DNA of 64,000 nucleotides. Origin: Sporobolomyces roseus (Eukaryota > Basidiomycota > Microbotryomycetes > Sporidiobolales > Sporidiobolaceae). The translations under genes and the position numbers were made by a program. Below are positions 23,783-33,914 of this stretch, one piece after another (within the stretch, counting starts at the first letter, position 1; each line of letters begins with the position of its first letter). Under the pieces are notes generated by a model. It made no database searches. It was not told where the DNA came from and worked only from the letters and a program-made list of their open reading frames with translations. Where the stretch lies: NCBI GenBank assembly GCA_016617785.1, contig JADILM010000010.1, positions 806,001-870,000 on the forward strand, given 5' to 3'.

Positions 23783-24585
23783 TCACTTGTACTGAGATTT
23801 ATACTCTGCCATCACCGATTCACTACCATTCGCACCATTCCCAGCAGCTACTCCATATCCACTCCAAACTTCCCTCGAAGATTCAGCAGCGTTACTTTGA
23901 CTCTCGTATTCAGGGTAAACTTGATCTCCTCCAATTTCGACCCTCGAAGAAGAATTCTCCTCGACAACGATATCACTGCCTTGAAAGTCGAATGAAGGAT
24001 CGTTCGATTCTGCGTAAGGATGGTGGGGATCGTAGGGAGGAGCGTGAGAGTGGGAGAGGGAACGAGAGGGGAGATTCGAGTGAAAAGAACCGTTCGAATA
24101 GGGAGCGGTGGGACCTGAAGAGGGTAAGACTCCATCAGGAAAGTGACGAGCTACATCTTGATCTTGTTGTTCGAGTCTACTGAGGAGGAGGTCGACCAAT
24201 TTCTTCAACCTATTCACTTCCCCTTGAGTCGCTTCCACTTCATCCTCATTCGCGCTACCATTCGGTGCTGCTCCCACCCAAACACATTCATCCCCTCTCA
24301 TCTTGCACGACAAGCAAGGTGAAGTCCTAGAACATCTCATCTTCCTAATTCGACAGCTGGAGAAGCATCCATGGTCAGCTCTCTCTTCCTACACTGTTGA
24401 GGGATAGATCCAAGTACTCACTTTTCACAACTAAGGTGCCTCCTACCTTCCGCTTGGGATCCGCGTTTAGCTTTCTTGTTGCCTCCTCCTCCTCCTCCTC
24501 CTTGATTCGACTTGGGTTGCTCTGGAGACGACGCTGAACCATTATCCTCAGTCCTGCTTTGGTCCGGGTGGTACTGTATGTTCAT
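23783..24585 (-). CDS. Short Zn2Cys6 fungal transcription factor
   Basis: Two exons (24585-24422 and 24356-23783) sum to 738 nt, 245 aa. The intron falls inside the binuclear zinc cluster: spliced, it reads SCENCRIRKMRCSRTSPC then LSCKMRGDEC, giving the six cysteines with Cx2C, x6, C, x5, C, x2, C, x6, C spacing. A poly-Gly run and a basic stretch precede it. A linker and a heptad-like helix (VNRLKKLVDLLLSRLEQQ) follow, typical of a dimerisation element of Gal4-type factors. The usual large regulatory domain is missing; the rest is Ser/Pro/Tyr-rich. The frame is open upstream to 24798, so an earlier ATG is possible. Confidence 0.85.
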
Positions 24586-24916
24586 TCTTGTCGCTTTGGT
24601 TATGGAGGAGAAAAAGGGGGAAGAGGCAAAGGAGGAGTGGGTTTCAACGCACGGGCCATTGAAAGGGAACCCTTCTCCCCCCTCTCTCGAGCCCCTCTCA
24701 TCGCCGTCCCATCTCTCCCGCTTCTCAGCTTCGACGACGACTACGACACAACAAGGAGCAGACTCGCAATATGAGCGTTCCATGTGGTTCCGCGGCAATT
24801 TTTTCGTGATTTCCGCGGTTTCTGTCGGACTTGCTCGAGACTAAACCCCGTTCCCACGCTTTGAGGAATCTGCTTCCTACTCTTCACTTTCTCGAGCGTG
24901 GACAGTTCTGGAAGCC

Positions 24917-25983
24917 ATGAGCAGGTGAGCACCTTTATTCACTCTCGCTTTCGTAAGGTGTAAACTGACCTCGTTCTCCCTATGTTGAAGCTGCTCTTCG
25001 TCAACCTTCCTCTCGACCGGACCCCTCGTCGGACTCACAATCGTCGGAGTGTTCCTTTTCGAAGGCGTCGGCGGAGCTCTCGTTTGGCTAGCAGTCGTAA
25101 TTCGAAGGGGAAGGAGGACTAGACGCGCGAAAGCAGCCGAGCAATACGCGGAACAAGGGCTCCAGGAGACTGGAGAATTGTCAGCTTATACGAGTCGTGG
25201 AAGCTTCCTAGAGAAATGGTTAGGAAAAGAGGCTGTAGCGAGTTACACTCCAGTCGAGTATGAGGACCATCAACCTCGTACGCTTGCGTCTTTCTTTCCC
25301 GAACTTATCCGCTAAACATATTCGACCAACAGCCTACGCTTCCTACGTCTCGGAACACGGTCATCAAAACTACCACTCTTTCCCTCCTCCACCTCAACTT
25401 CCTTCGCAGCACCTTGCACCACCTTCATTTCCACCTCGCTCTTCGTCTCTTGATCACAATCACGGAGACGTATCCTTTTACTCGACTGCTGGTGAGTTTG
25501 CTTGTCAAGATGTAGAGACTTCACAGTAACTGAATCTTTCCCGATTTCGCGAAAACAGTAGCAGCTTCTCTCGCCGTTCCCTCCCAATTTCCCGCTCCAT
25601 ACGATCCACCCTCTCTCCTAGAGTATACTCCGCAACATCGACCAGAACTCACAAAACTCGACATACCTTGTAACTCTCTCCCCAAAATTCATCAAGCTCC
25701 CTCCGTCACTTCTCAAACTTCGTATCTCCGTCGTTTATCTCGCTCTCTCCTTACGACTCTTGCACACACTCCTCCCCCTGCTCTTCCAACTTTTCCTCGC
25801 CCTCCTACTCCTCCGCCTTTCATGAGTAACTTGCACCCTCCCGTCCCTTCTTCAAAACCACTTGCCAAGGTTCAGTCGGTTCCTCCCTCAACAATCGAGC
25901 GCTCTTCGACGAGTCGTAGTCACACTCAGAGGTCACGAATCAGGCCTTTGCCGATTCCTGCTGGTCAAAGGGTAGCTGTGTAG
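24917..25983 (+). CDS. Single-pass membrane protein with Pro/Ser-rich tail
   Basis: Four exons (24917-24924, 24991-25277, 25333-25491, 25559-25983) sum to 879 nt, 292 aa. The first coding exon is only 8 nt. A short Ser/Thr/Cys N terminus precedes one strong hydrophobic segment (GLTIVGVFLFEGVGGALVWL) and a basic stop-transfer cluster (RRGRRTRR), so the long tail is probably cytoplasmic. The tail contains Tyr/Pro-rich and SP-rich segments and ends IPAGQRVAV. I do not recognise a family; it resembles the small single-TM sensor or adaptor proteins that are common in basidiomycetes, but this is only a likeness. It is divergent from the Zn2Cys6 gene. Confidence 0.65.
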
Positions 25984-26952
25984 TCTTTGCCGAAATCCAA
26001 CGAATCTTTTTCTGTTTCCTGATCGAAAGCGGCATTGCAGACTTTGATCTATCTCAAATCAAATGAGAGAGACGGCGGAAAGAGCGAGGTGGGAAGTAGC
26101 GAGGCGTGAATCTCGGGCGAGACAGAGCTGGAAAGGACAAGCTTGGTCGGTTCTTTCTGTCCGAGAAGAAAGATTCGAGATTGTTCCAATGGAAAGCTGA
26201 TGCGAGATGAGGCTTCTCAGCAATGAGGTAGCCAGACAACGGCTCGTTTAGTCGTTCTCGTCGAGGTCAGTGGGAAGTTGGAACATTACCGGCTATTGGA
26301 GACCCTCGAAATTTCCCGAATTTTCAATAGAGATGGCGAGTCGATGGGTTCGAGAGTGACTTCAGATGGCGCAGTAGTGAACAGAAGGGGCTGATTTTGC
26401 GAGAGGTAAGAGAATGAGCTAAGTTTTTTCTCCTCTTGCGCTTTTGCATCCCGCTTATTGCGCTCAGAGACGAAATTTTGCGGCGAAAGAGACGCTGAGC
26501 TCGATTGTAGATCTCTTCTGATTCACTTTCGCTTACTCGGATGACACCGCAGGAGTAGCTGAGCGAGACAGCAGCCTTGAAAGCAGTTTCGCTGCTTCAA
26601 ACGATTCGTTATTGAGAGACTTGTCAAAGCAGTCTGAATCTTCAGGGTTCGGGTATCGCCATGTTGAGCTCTATACAGCAATGACATGTGGTCTGAAGAG
26701 GTAGATGAGCGTGTTGGACGAGATGGATCGCTTGTTTCCTTCGTCGTCGTATTTTTGTGGGAAAGAAGGGTGTGTGACTGTTCTTCTCAGAGGACCCCCT
26801 TTCTCTCACCTTGTTTCGCAATATCCCGAGCTCTGCTCCGACGAGGCGGATTGACAAGACGAAAGGATCACAGCATGACCTTGCGACCTCGATAGCGTCG
26901 ATATTGAAGAAATGGCATCGTCCATCGCAGCAACCGGTTGCCCAATTTTTTC
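25984..26952. other. Gene-free stretch upstream of U2 snRNA
   Basis: About 970 bp with no supported coding frame. The last part should hold the U2 promoter, but I cannot identify a proximal sequence element with confidence. Confidence 0.45.
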
Positions 26953-27108
26953 AACCTTCTGGCCTTTTGGCTTAGATCAAGTGTAGTATCTGTTCTTACC
27001 AGTGTGATTACTGGTAGCTCCCCATTGGGGAGCTCATTCAATCACTCTAATCTTTGAGCGCCGGTGTAGTCAGTTCTTGGGCTTGCCCTCCTGACTACCG
27101 CGATGGCC
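26953..27108 (+). ncRNA. U2: U2 spliceosomal RNA
   Basis: The 5' domain reads CTTCTGGCCTTTTGGCTTAG and continues ATCAAGTGTAGTATCTGTTC, the near-invariant U2 sequence including the branch-site-pairing GTAGTA. Stem IIa is CTTACCAGT/ACTGGTAG, and stem IIb is the perfect hairpin GCTCCCC-ATT-GGGGAGC. A weak Sm-like site (AATCTTTGAG) follows. A 3' hairpin pairs GTAGTCAG (27066-27073) with CTGACTAC (27091-27098). The Sm site has a C among the uridines, which is unusual. Both ends are approximate. U2 base-pairs with the intron branch point during splicing. Confidence 0.93.
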
Positions 27109-27838
27109 CTTCCATTCCACTCAAGGTTGGTGCTGTCGGGCATCCCACCCGAATTATCTCTTTTTGTTCCGCTCCAAGAGAGATCAAGCTCGCAGCGAGG
27201 GCCCGAGGGAAGCTGACTTTTTGCAAAGCTCGACTCTACTTTTTTCCCAAATTCGCCGACTTTCCGTCATATTTGGTCGCCTTCACCACTCGAGCCACTA
27301 GATATTGACGAAGCAACTCGTATCCTGGAATCTCAGCGACGGAGGACGAGAAAAATTTCCCAACTTTCGACTTGGGGTTTCGAAAGAGCGAGAGAAAGTC
27401 GAGAATTTCACCCTCTCAATACGTCTCGCTAGCCCTTGAGGTTCCGCTCGCCGCTTTCAATTGCTGCAGCTCAGCACACAAGCCTTGCTCATCAGGCTCA
27501 TACCTGGACAGACAACTTGAAGACGAAAAAAAGCTCGAGGTCTGTTTCGCATGCAATGACGAGACACTGTTTCGAATGCGATACTCTTGTCAGTCGGGGA
27601 GATTGTCTCTGAGAGCTGTATCTCCTGGATTCTCTCACACAACATTGCCGTAGCATGACAGACAATCAGAGGCAGACGCCAAATCCTGCTCCCCGCAAGC
27701 TAGGTCGCAACGTACACTAGTGACCTCACTGGTGTCTGCAACCACCATCCATGAGCAACGGCTTTCTTCCCCTCGGCAAAAACAAGCCTGAGGAGTCTGA
27801 AAGCATGCGATCCAGGGGTCCAAAAGCAAAACTTCAGT
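27109..27838. other. Gene-free stretch between U2 and tRNA-Thr
   Basis: About 730 bp, no supported gene. CpG content is still moderate here, unlike the interval beyond 28.1 kb. Confidence 0.45.
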
Positions 27839-27910
27839 TGCCCCCACACAGGATCGAACTATGGACCTTTCGCTTACTAGGCGAACGCTCTGCCACTGAG
27901 CCATAGGGGC
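27839..27910 (-). tRNA. tRNA-Thr (anticodon AGT)
   Basis: On the minus strand the cloverleaf folds without mismatch apart from G-T pairs. The acceptor GCCCCTA pairs with TGGGGGC. The D stem is GCTC/GAGC. The anticodon stem TTCGC/GCGAA encloses loop CTAGTAA (anticodon AGT). The T arm is CATAG-TTCGATC-CTGTG. There is no intron. The discriminator base is A at 27839. Confidence 0.95.
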
Positions 27911-28749
27911 GCACAGACCAGATGAGCTTCGCAAAGCGTTCACAAACTAATCTCTCTCTGCTCACTTACCTAGGACGATCTGAACCTTTGCGTGATCACA
28001 CATATGTGATTCGACAATTCTTTATACATTAAAGACAATCAAAATGATTAATCAGGCCGTCGGTGATCTCTGGTTGGGTACTTTGGCCTTTCGGCCGTAG
28101 CTGAAATCAATTCTCTTCTCTTCTCTTCCCCTCATCTACCGGCACTTGTCACAAGCTGGGTCTGACAGCTGTGATATCGTATCACACTTGAGCCTGGAGT
28201 AGGACAGAAGAAGAGGGGACAGAGTCAAGGAGTAACAAGGAGAAACAGAGTCTCATGAGCAAGTGTGAGCAGAGACACAAAGAAGCCATTTGAGTGTTGA
28301 ATTCAGCTACAGAGGGGACTAATGTTGATTGTTCACAGTGAGCTATGACGAGTGACGTAAGAAAGCCCTTCTTCATAATGAGCAGGAAAATTCCTGTAAG
28401 TAGATCCTGGCAGACAAGTGCAATCGAAGAGAAGGCAACAGAAAAGTAAGTACATGTATCGGCATCACCAGGGTCTGCGCTGTAAGAGAAGGTCTCAGTT
28501 GTATACAATTCAGGTTCATGCTTCTTTGCCTGATCATGCAATACATCTGAGTTGCAGAAAGGAAGTACTGAGCATCGTGATCCGCAATGCAGACAGTTGC
28601 TGAAATCGAGCGCGCCTGGAAATCGAATGACCTCTGCTTTTGTTGCTTATCTTGAATGAGTTTACAGATTTTCTGGAACGATACATACAATTGAAACCGC
28701 TTTGAGCCGCTCACCGATATGGAGTCAATATTGGGCACAAAATTGGTCT

Positions 28750-29240
28750 GCTTGTGCAGCTGTCATGAAGGCTAGTTTGATCTTATGTTACAGTTTTCCC
28801 GCTCGCATCCTGCTGGTTCTGTCACTCAGCAGATCCTGGCCCGGTGACTGGGAAGCTGTCGTTCACGTCCTGCGCAACTCCAAAGGCATCATCAACAACT
28901 GCCGCAAATCCGATCTGGACAACTGACCTGTTGCCGGATCTGAAGCTTACTTGATCTCAGACTGGGGAGCTTGACCTCACCACCTCTTGATCGACGGTAG
29001 GCTACGATTCCTTCCTTGACAACGGTGCCTTCAACCTTAAGCTGTGTCCACTCTTGTGAAGAAGCTATCTTCCTTTCTCGAATTCTCTTCGAACTCGGCT
29101 GCTTCTGATCCTATCCCACCAGCCTCTTCAACAACATTGCCAACGCTCTGATTCCATCCCTGCCTCCCAGATGCTTGCCGACACCATGACCGAGGCACTT
29201 CTTGCTTCTGTCTCTGCCACTCACCGCTGGTCGCACAACG
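28750..29240 (+). pseudogene. Decayed 3' end of Ty1/copia pol (reverse transcriptase end / RNase H)
   Basis: Three blocks in the right order match the RNase H region of Ty1/copia polyproteins. The first is LSRSWPGDWEAVVHVLR at about 28828-28878, the region before the conserved LRYLKGT. The second is DLTTS-stop-STVGY then FLDNGAF at 28973-29030, matching the DLxTSRSTxGYxF motif after SDxDW, with SDW itself visible just upstream in another frame. The third is SQMLADTMTEALLASV at about 29166-29212, matching the terminal MLADxxTKALP motif. Stops and at least one frame slip separate the blocks, so no protein can be made. The second block has TGA where the family has Arg, consistent with CGA to TGA. 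Confidence 0.7.
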
Positions 29241-29287
29241 TCAGACCCCTTGAGCCAGAGCGGTGTACAGCAGACACTCTGAGTACT

Positions 29288-29690
29288 TGTTGTCATCACA
29301 TTGGATTTTCTGTATTGTTTCGTTGGCTGCATTTACTCCCGTTCTTCCCCCTTGCTTCCATATACTTCCGTTCTTTCCACTTCCTTTCCCTTTTCTACAG
29401 CGCTTTACGCTGGGGTTCTCTACTTCGTATCTTCATCTCATATACTCTGTGATCTCATCAGTGCTTCACACTGAAGAAGAGAGTCAGAATTTTATGACTC
29501 TGACCACTCTCTTCTCATTGCTAAAATCTTGTGAAGCTATCTCTGCTGCACCGTTATTTGATGTCCGTTTTAGAATCTTGACGTCTCTCTTCTTCCTCTC
29601 CCTGTGCTCCTCTCTGTGTTGTCTGAAAGCCAATCCTACAGTCTTTGATATCATCAATGCTTCTCACTGAATGACACTCATCCAATCTTC
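29288..29690 (+). mobile_element. Possible 3' LTR following the copia relic
   Basis: The pol relic ends near 29240, and a TGTTG, a common LTR start, occurs at 29288-29292. About 400 bp of pyrimidine-rich sequence follow. Parts resemble 30880-31110: the pair CTTCCGTTCTTTC / CTTCCGCTCTTTC, then TTCACACTGAAGAAGAGAGT / TTCACACTGGAGAACAGAGT, then CACTGAATGAC / CACAGTGAATGAC. The end of the element cannot be set. Confidence 0.35.
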
Positions 29691-30879
29691 CGAGCCATGG
29701 AAGCGCGAATATGAAACTCTTCACAAGTCCCGTCTCAGAATCCATGTCATTGCCAAAGCCGCAAGACGCAAAGACAAAATGCGGCTATGTTCACTAGCTC
29801 ATGTCTGACCGCAATGTCAATAGGACAGAAACACCGGCCCAAGATCAATGTTGCAGAGCAGGGCGCGAGGACCGCTCCACATCTTCACCGCTCTGTCTTG
29901 TCCGGTGATTAGAGAACCTCCACCTGAAGTTGTGCGGCTGTGGACACGCTCAGTCAGTAGGTGATGCCAACATGCAGGGCAGGATGATGCAATTTTTAGC
30001 ACAGTAGCACAGAAAGACGTCACATGTCTTCAAAAGTCGTGTTCAATGTTTCCGCAATTTGAGGGTGAGCAAACACAACATGATTTGTAGAGACTGCTCT
30101 GTCAGCAGAGCAGTAAGCGCTGTGAGGCTGGACGAGATAGATTGACCTGGCAATGTAGACGTAGAGATACAACATGCAGTCAGCCGTGACGCACAGGTAG
30201 GCTACTAAAATTTGTCATCCAACAGTGGTCAACTCTTACTAGCGTTGCTGAAGTGCAGCTGCCGCAGCAGTTTGCAGCGTGCATATACACAGACAAAGTC
30301 AAAGTGAGCACGCTTGACTGCGGCTGGTCTGCTGTCTGCTGGCATGCTCCTCTCTTTCCAGTCTCGTAAAAGCCGAGGTCTGTCACTTCTGTGGCGCAGA
30401 CAGGAACAGTGCTACAACAAACACACACCAGAGTCAACAGTGTGTCATCAGACACATTCAATTGCACAGCGCAGACGTTGACCATCAGCCTTTGAGGCTT
30501 TCATAATCTTGTATAACATCATCTCCTCTGCTGACCTTGCTGTTACAATTTGCACACACAGGCACAGCAGATGACTCATAGCAGGCACTAATGCCTATTG
30601 CCTGGGTCGCTCACAGCACTCAACTCTCTTACGGACAGCATGCACCTGACGAAAGACAGCAATAAACACACTCTACGAGCTCTACACCATGGCACAACTT
30701 TTTTGTCTTTTGTATTTGCCAGATTCTATTTCAGGGACTAAAGGCTATCAAGCTTAAAAGACGTCTCTGCAAGCAATTAAGCCTAGGGACCTGCAGCGAT
30801 ACCGCGGGACATGGATTGTCTGTACGCTCTCAGATCTACTCCTTGTTGCAGCAGACGCTCAGGGATTATTAATGACTCG

Positions 30880-31110
30880 TTATGCATTGCATTTGTCCCT
30901 TTGTCCTGTTTCATCAGCTCCCGTCACTTCCGCTCTTTCGACTGTCTTTCATTTTCCCCAGCAGTTCACACTGGAGAACAGAGTCAGGAATCAACACTTA
31001 TCTGATAGTGGAGTCACCTAAGAGTATTTTGCATAGACTCCACTGTGATTTTTGATTTAATACCATCCGCGAAGCATCTGACAGCTACTCAGTCTCACAG
31101 TGAATGACCA
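30880..31110 (+). repeat. Diverged copy of the 29.3-29.7 kb LTR-like sequence
   Basis: It shares CTTCCGCTCTTTC, TTCACACTGGAGAACAGAGT and CACAGTGAATGAC in the same order as the presumed LTR at 29288-29690, with a shorter first interval. It may be a solo LTR fragment or the other end of a nested element. Confidence 0.35.
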
Positions 31111-31227
31111 GAGCGAGCAGAGTAGCGGATTTGATTAACTTACGGGGTTGTCCAGGTCGGCTTGAGCATTGCAACTCTCACTTAAAGATGGCAATCCAAG
31201 CTAATAGGACACCATGAGCTCTCAGTA

Positions 31228-31243
31228 TTAACCCTAACCCTAG
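31228..31243. repeat. Telomere-like TTAACCCTAACCCTAG
   Basis: Just over two units of the (TTAGGG)n type occur inside the CpG-poor island. A similar single pair (AGGGTTAGGGT, about 34510-34520) lies in an intron of the VTT gene. This is too short to mean much alone. Confidence 0.5.
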
Positions 31244-31477
31244 TCTGCCTTCTTTAGAGTACAGGAATGGGCATCATATATCGTAGAGTAGTGCACACAT
31301 CCAATATCTGACATACACAGCTTGCCGATCATCTGTTCACTCAATGTGGTGCGGCTGCAAAATGATCAGCAGTGTCGAGCTTTCACACATTCTCATGATT
31401 GGGCCGCGCCATCAATTGCGAAGTAGAACACGCAAATTCCATCAAGCTGGTATCAGTGGTGGGCATCGTTGAAAAAA

Positions 31478-31509
31478 ATGGATCAGGCATACAATGGATC
31501 AGGCATACA
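31478..31509. repeat. Perfect 16-bp tandem duplication
   Basis: The unit ATGGATCAGGCATACA is present twice head to tail, which suggests recent slippage or target-site duplication. Confidence 0.85.
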
Positions 31510-33266
31510 AAGTGTAGGTGGAGATAGTACAGGATTGTAGACGGGTACCGACAGTAGCTAGATCCCCTTGGCAACATCCAAAGCAAGCAAGGCAAGGATC
31601 GGGAATGCAAAGCAGCTTGAAGAACACACAGCAGATAGTCTGAGCCAGTGATAGCAAACATTGACCGTTTCACATGCATTGTCGAAATATATAGAGCGAG
31701 TGCACACCTATTGTGCGGTCAATCATGCAGCGGATTTGCACACATTCCCAGAGACACAAGACCGACATCACCTCCTGACAATCACCATTGTCATGTCGGA
31801 CAATGTGCTTTTGCTGCTGCTTAGTCATGGTTCACAGCTAGCACCAGGTTGAGCTCTGCTAGCTAGCCAACAAGTCCGTTGATGGGAGGTGGCCTACATT
31901 GAATTGAAGTGGACCCAGTTACGATTGCAGATGCGCAACTAAGTGTTAACGGCGTTGACAGGCGGCGCAGATCAAATATTGGCGTGAGCTTGAAGATCGC
32001 TATCACCGAGGTTTGAGAAGCTCAGAGGGGAATGTATATGTGAGGGTTTGACTGGGCAGAATTAAACAGATCACAGACGGCAGGGATGCAGCAACCAGCC
32101 AGAATGAGACGTGACCGCTAAGACTCTGTGCAAGCAAGGTTCTGAATGTAACAGGCAAAGCAAGAATGATTTCAGATCTCAACTTAAGCGTGGACTGGTC
32201 CAGAAGGAAAGACAACATATTGCAAGGTGTAGATACGTTTGCTGCGCACAGTGTTCTGCTTCGACGTAGACTCCGATATGACGGTACTAGCAACTCCGTG
32301 ATGATTTGGCGTGACGGAGCAATAAGGCTCAGGAAGTATGGATGAGCACTAGGTGACTGAGGAAATACCGTTGATCAATGAGTAACCTCGAGACTGGAGA
32401 CCTTGAACTTGATAGTTGCAGTGCCACTCGACACAAAATTTGTTTGTTGCAAATCCACAGCAATGAGCGAGGGGAGAAGTTTGTTCATTCTCAAGTCTGA
32501 TTCCGGAATTGAGGTTGATAAACGACTTACAATAGGAGAAGAAAGGCTGTAAGAGGGAGCAGCCGTGAGATTCTCTGCAACGCTGTCAAATTGGTGCGAC
32601 TCGCAGACCGTCTACGCACTGTCAACGCCTTTGCGTAGGTTTGGATATTGGATACAGTAGATATGAGGAGGCAATGTAGTGACCATCAACAACTTCTGCC
32701 ATCAAATCGCCATTTCCGCCCTCCTTTGTGGGAGCAGCAAAGGTTGCTCAACCTTGTACTTTGCTGGACAAGCGCTTTCGGGGAACAAAGCTCTATTAAT
32801 TGCATCAGTGTTACACTTCTCAACAGGGCAGAGGCAGCCCTAACACAGAAACGAAAGTGGTTGGGAAAAGAAACCTTTGAATTTTCAGCTACGGCAGTGT
32901 CAGATTCTGGCGAGTTGAGCAGCCTCCAGGTGATGACGAGGTATGTGCTCGTGTGAAGGACCTGTCGGTAACGTTTTCTAGGTTGAGGAAAGGGGAGACT
33001 ATTTTGGTTCAAAATGAAGGGTCAGAGTGGAAAGGAAAGGGCGCTGGAAAAGCCTGATTCTAGTGTCAGTTCGAAAATTGCAGAGTTGGGGTTGACAATA
33101 GACACCCTCTTATTTGGCATGCTTCAAGATGAACGCTGGCTCTGGTTTGTGTCTGATTAGTGTAATTGGGCCGTCGAGCGGAAGTCTGACACAGACATAT
33201 TGCGTTGCATGCTATAGAATGCTCATTGTGCGCGGCGGCAAAAAGCAGGCTGCTACAGCCGTCCGG

Positions 33267-33362
33267 GATCTTGTAGTCTAGTTGGTTAGGGCACCGCATT
33301 GTGGTGAATTATCACTTCTGTGCGATCCTGCGGAAACCCGTGTTCGAATCACGGCAGGGTCA
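33267..33362 (+). tRNA. tRNA-His (anticodon GTG) with 23-nt intron
   Basis: The acceptor GATCTTG (33267-33273) pairs with CAGGGTC (33355-33361). The D stem is GTCT/GGGC with loop AGTTGGTTA. The anticodon stem CCGCA pairs with TGCGG (33329-33333), and the loop starts TT-GTG-G (anticodon GTG at 33301-33303). A 23-nt intron (33305-33327) sits one base after the anticodon, the canonical position, leaving C as base 38. The T arm is CCGTG-TTCGAAT-CACGG. The discriminator is A at 33362. The stem has G-T pairs only, so it is probably functional. Confidence 0.9.
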
Positions 33363-33914
33363 TTACTTACTTTTTGGATCATGTACCTACCCACCTTCCG
33401 CTCTCTTTTTTTACTGTCCTCTCTCGCACTTCTCTGGATCCGCTGCTCTCCCTTCGCCGACACTGATCTTGCCAGCTCGCAACGGAGGTGAACGAGACTG
33501 CAACTGCGTTGCGGTTCCTGTTCTCCCTCTGTCGTCTCGCTCAGCGCTTCCACAGAATGAGCCTTCATGTCGACGATGTCACGCTCGTAGACGTCGGCAA
33601 GTATTCGACAGTCCGCTTGTTCGGTTTATCAATTCTAAGCACTGGTTGAGCTCTGCTCTCCTCTTTGCGAGCGAACCCAGAAAAGCGCAAGAAGAGTGAC
33701 AGCAGTTTCAAGAGTTGACAAGTAAGAGCAGCGGGAACGGGTATAGTAATCGGGTATCTACAGACGAAATGCGAAAACGATGATTAACGACTCGAAGATA
33801 AGTATGGACAGGTTTCGAAGGAGAGTCGAGGATGCTGCGAAAGATTAATATGTGTCAATCAGCTAGAGTAGACTCAAAGCAATTGGGTGCAAGAACTCAC
33901 AAAATGAGAACAGG
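33363..33914. other. Gene-free stretch between tRNA-His and VTT gene
   Basis: About 550 bp in which normal CpG density returns. No coding frame with family features was seen. Confidence 0.45.

Larger units (their letters stand above)
28100..33150. other. CpG-depleted, gene-poor repeat island (possible heterochromatin)
   Basis: No long coding frame, no convincing spliced gene and few CT-rich promoter-like tracts occur here. Hand counts of eight 60-base lines gave 12 CpG in 28201-28680, against 45 in the coding stretch 61-540. TG and CA dinucleotides are frequent. That pattern is what repeated deamination of methylated CpG leaves behind. The island contains the 3' end of a copia element with stop codons and frame slips, LTR-like pieces and a short telomere-like motif. 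It is bordered by tRNA-Thr and U2 on the left and tRNA-His on the right. Centromere, silenced repeat cluster and old insertion site are all possible. Confidence 0.6.

Noticed and set aside
27962..27972. CACTTACCTAG as a possible U1 snRNA 5' end
   Set aside because: Only the donor-like ACTTACCT matches; no U1 stem-loops or Sm site follow, and such words arise by chance or as splice sites.
28078..28112. GGCCTTTCGGCC hairpin followed by a U2-like AATCAA and CT-rich run
   Set aside because: It resembles the U2 5' stem-loop only superficially; the diagnostic GTGTAGTATCTGTTC is absent and nothing downstream folds like U2.
28373..28738. 121-codon open frame on the minus strand in the CpG-poor island
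   Set aside because: No domain, no promoter-like tract and overlap with the copia-type relic region; likely a chance frame in low-stop sequence.
32003..32293. Minus-strand frame that might be a retroelement gag piece
   Set aside because: Vague hydrophobic/Leu similarity only; no zinc knuckle or recognised gag motif.
33278..33568. Open frames over the tRNA-His gene
   Set aside because: They run straight through the tRNA and its intron and have no family features.
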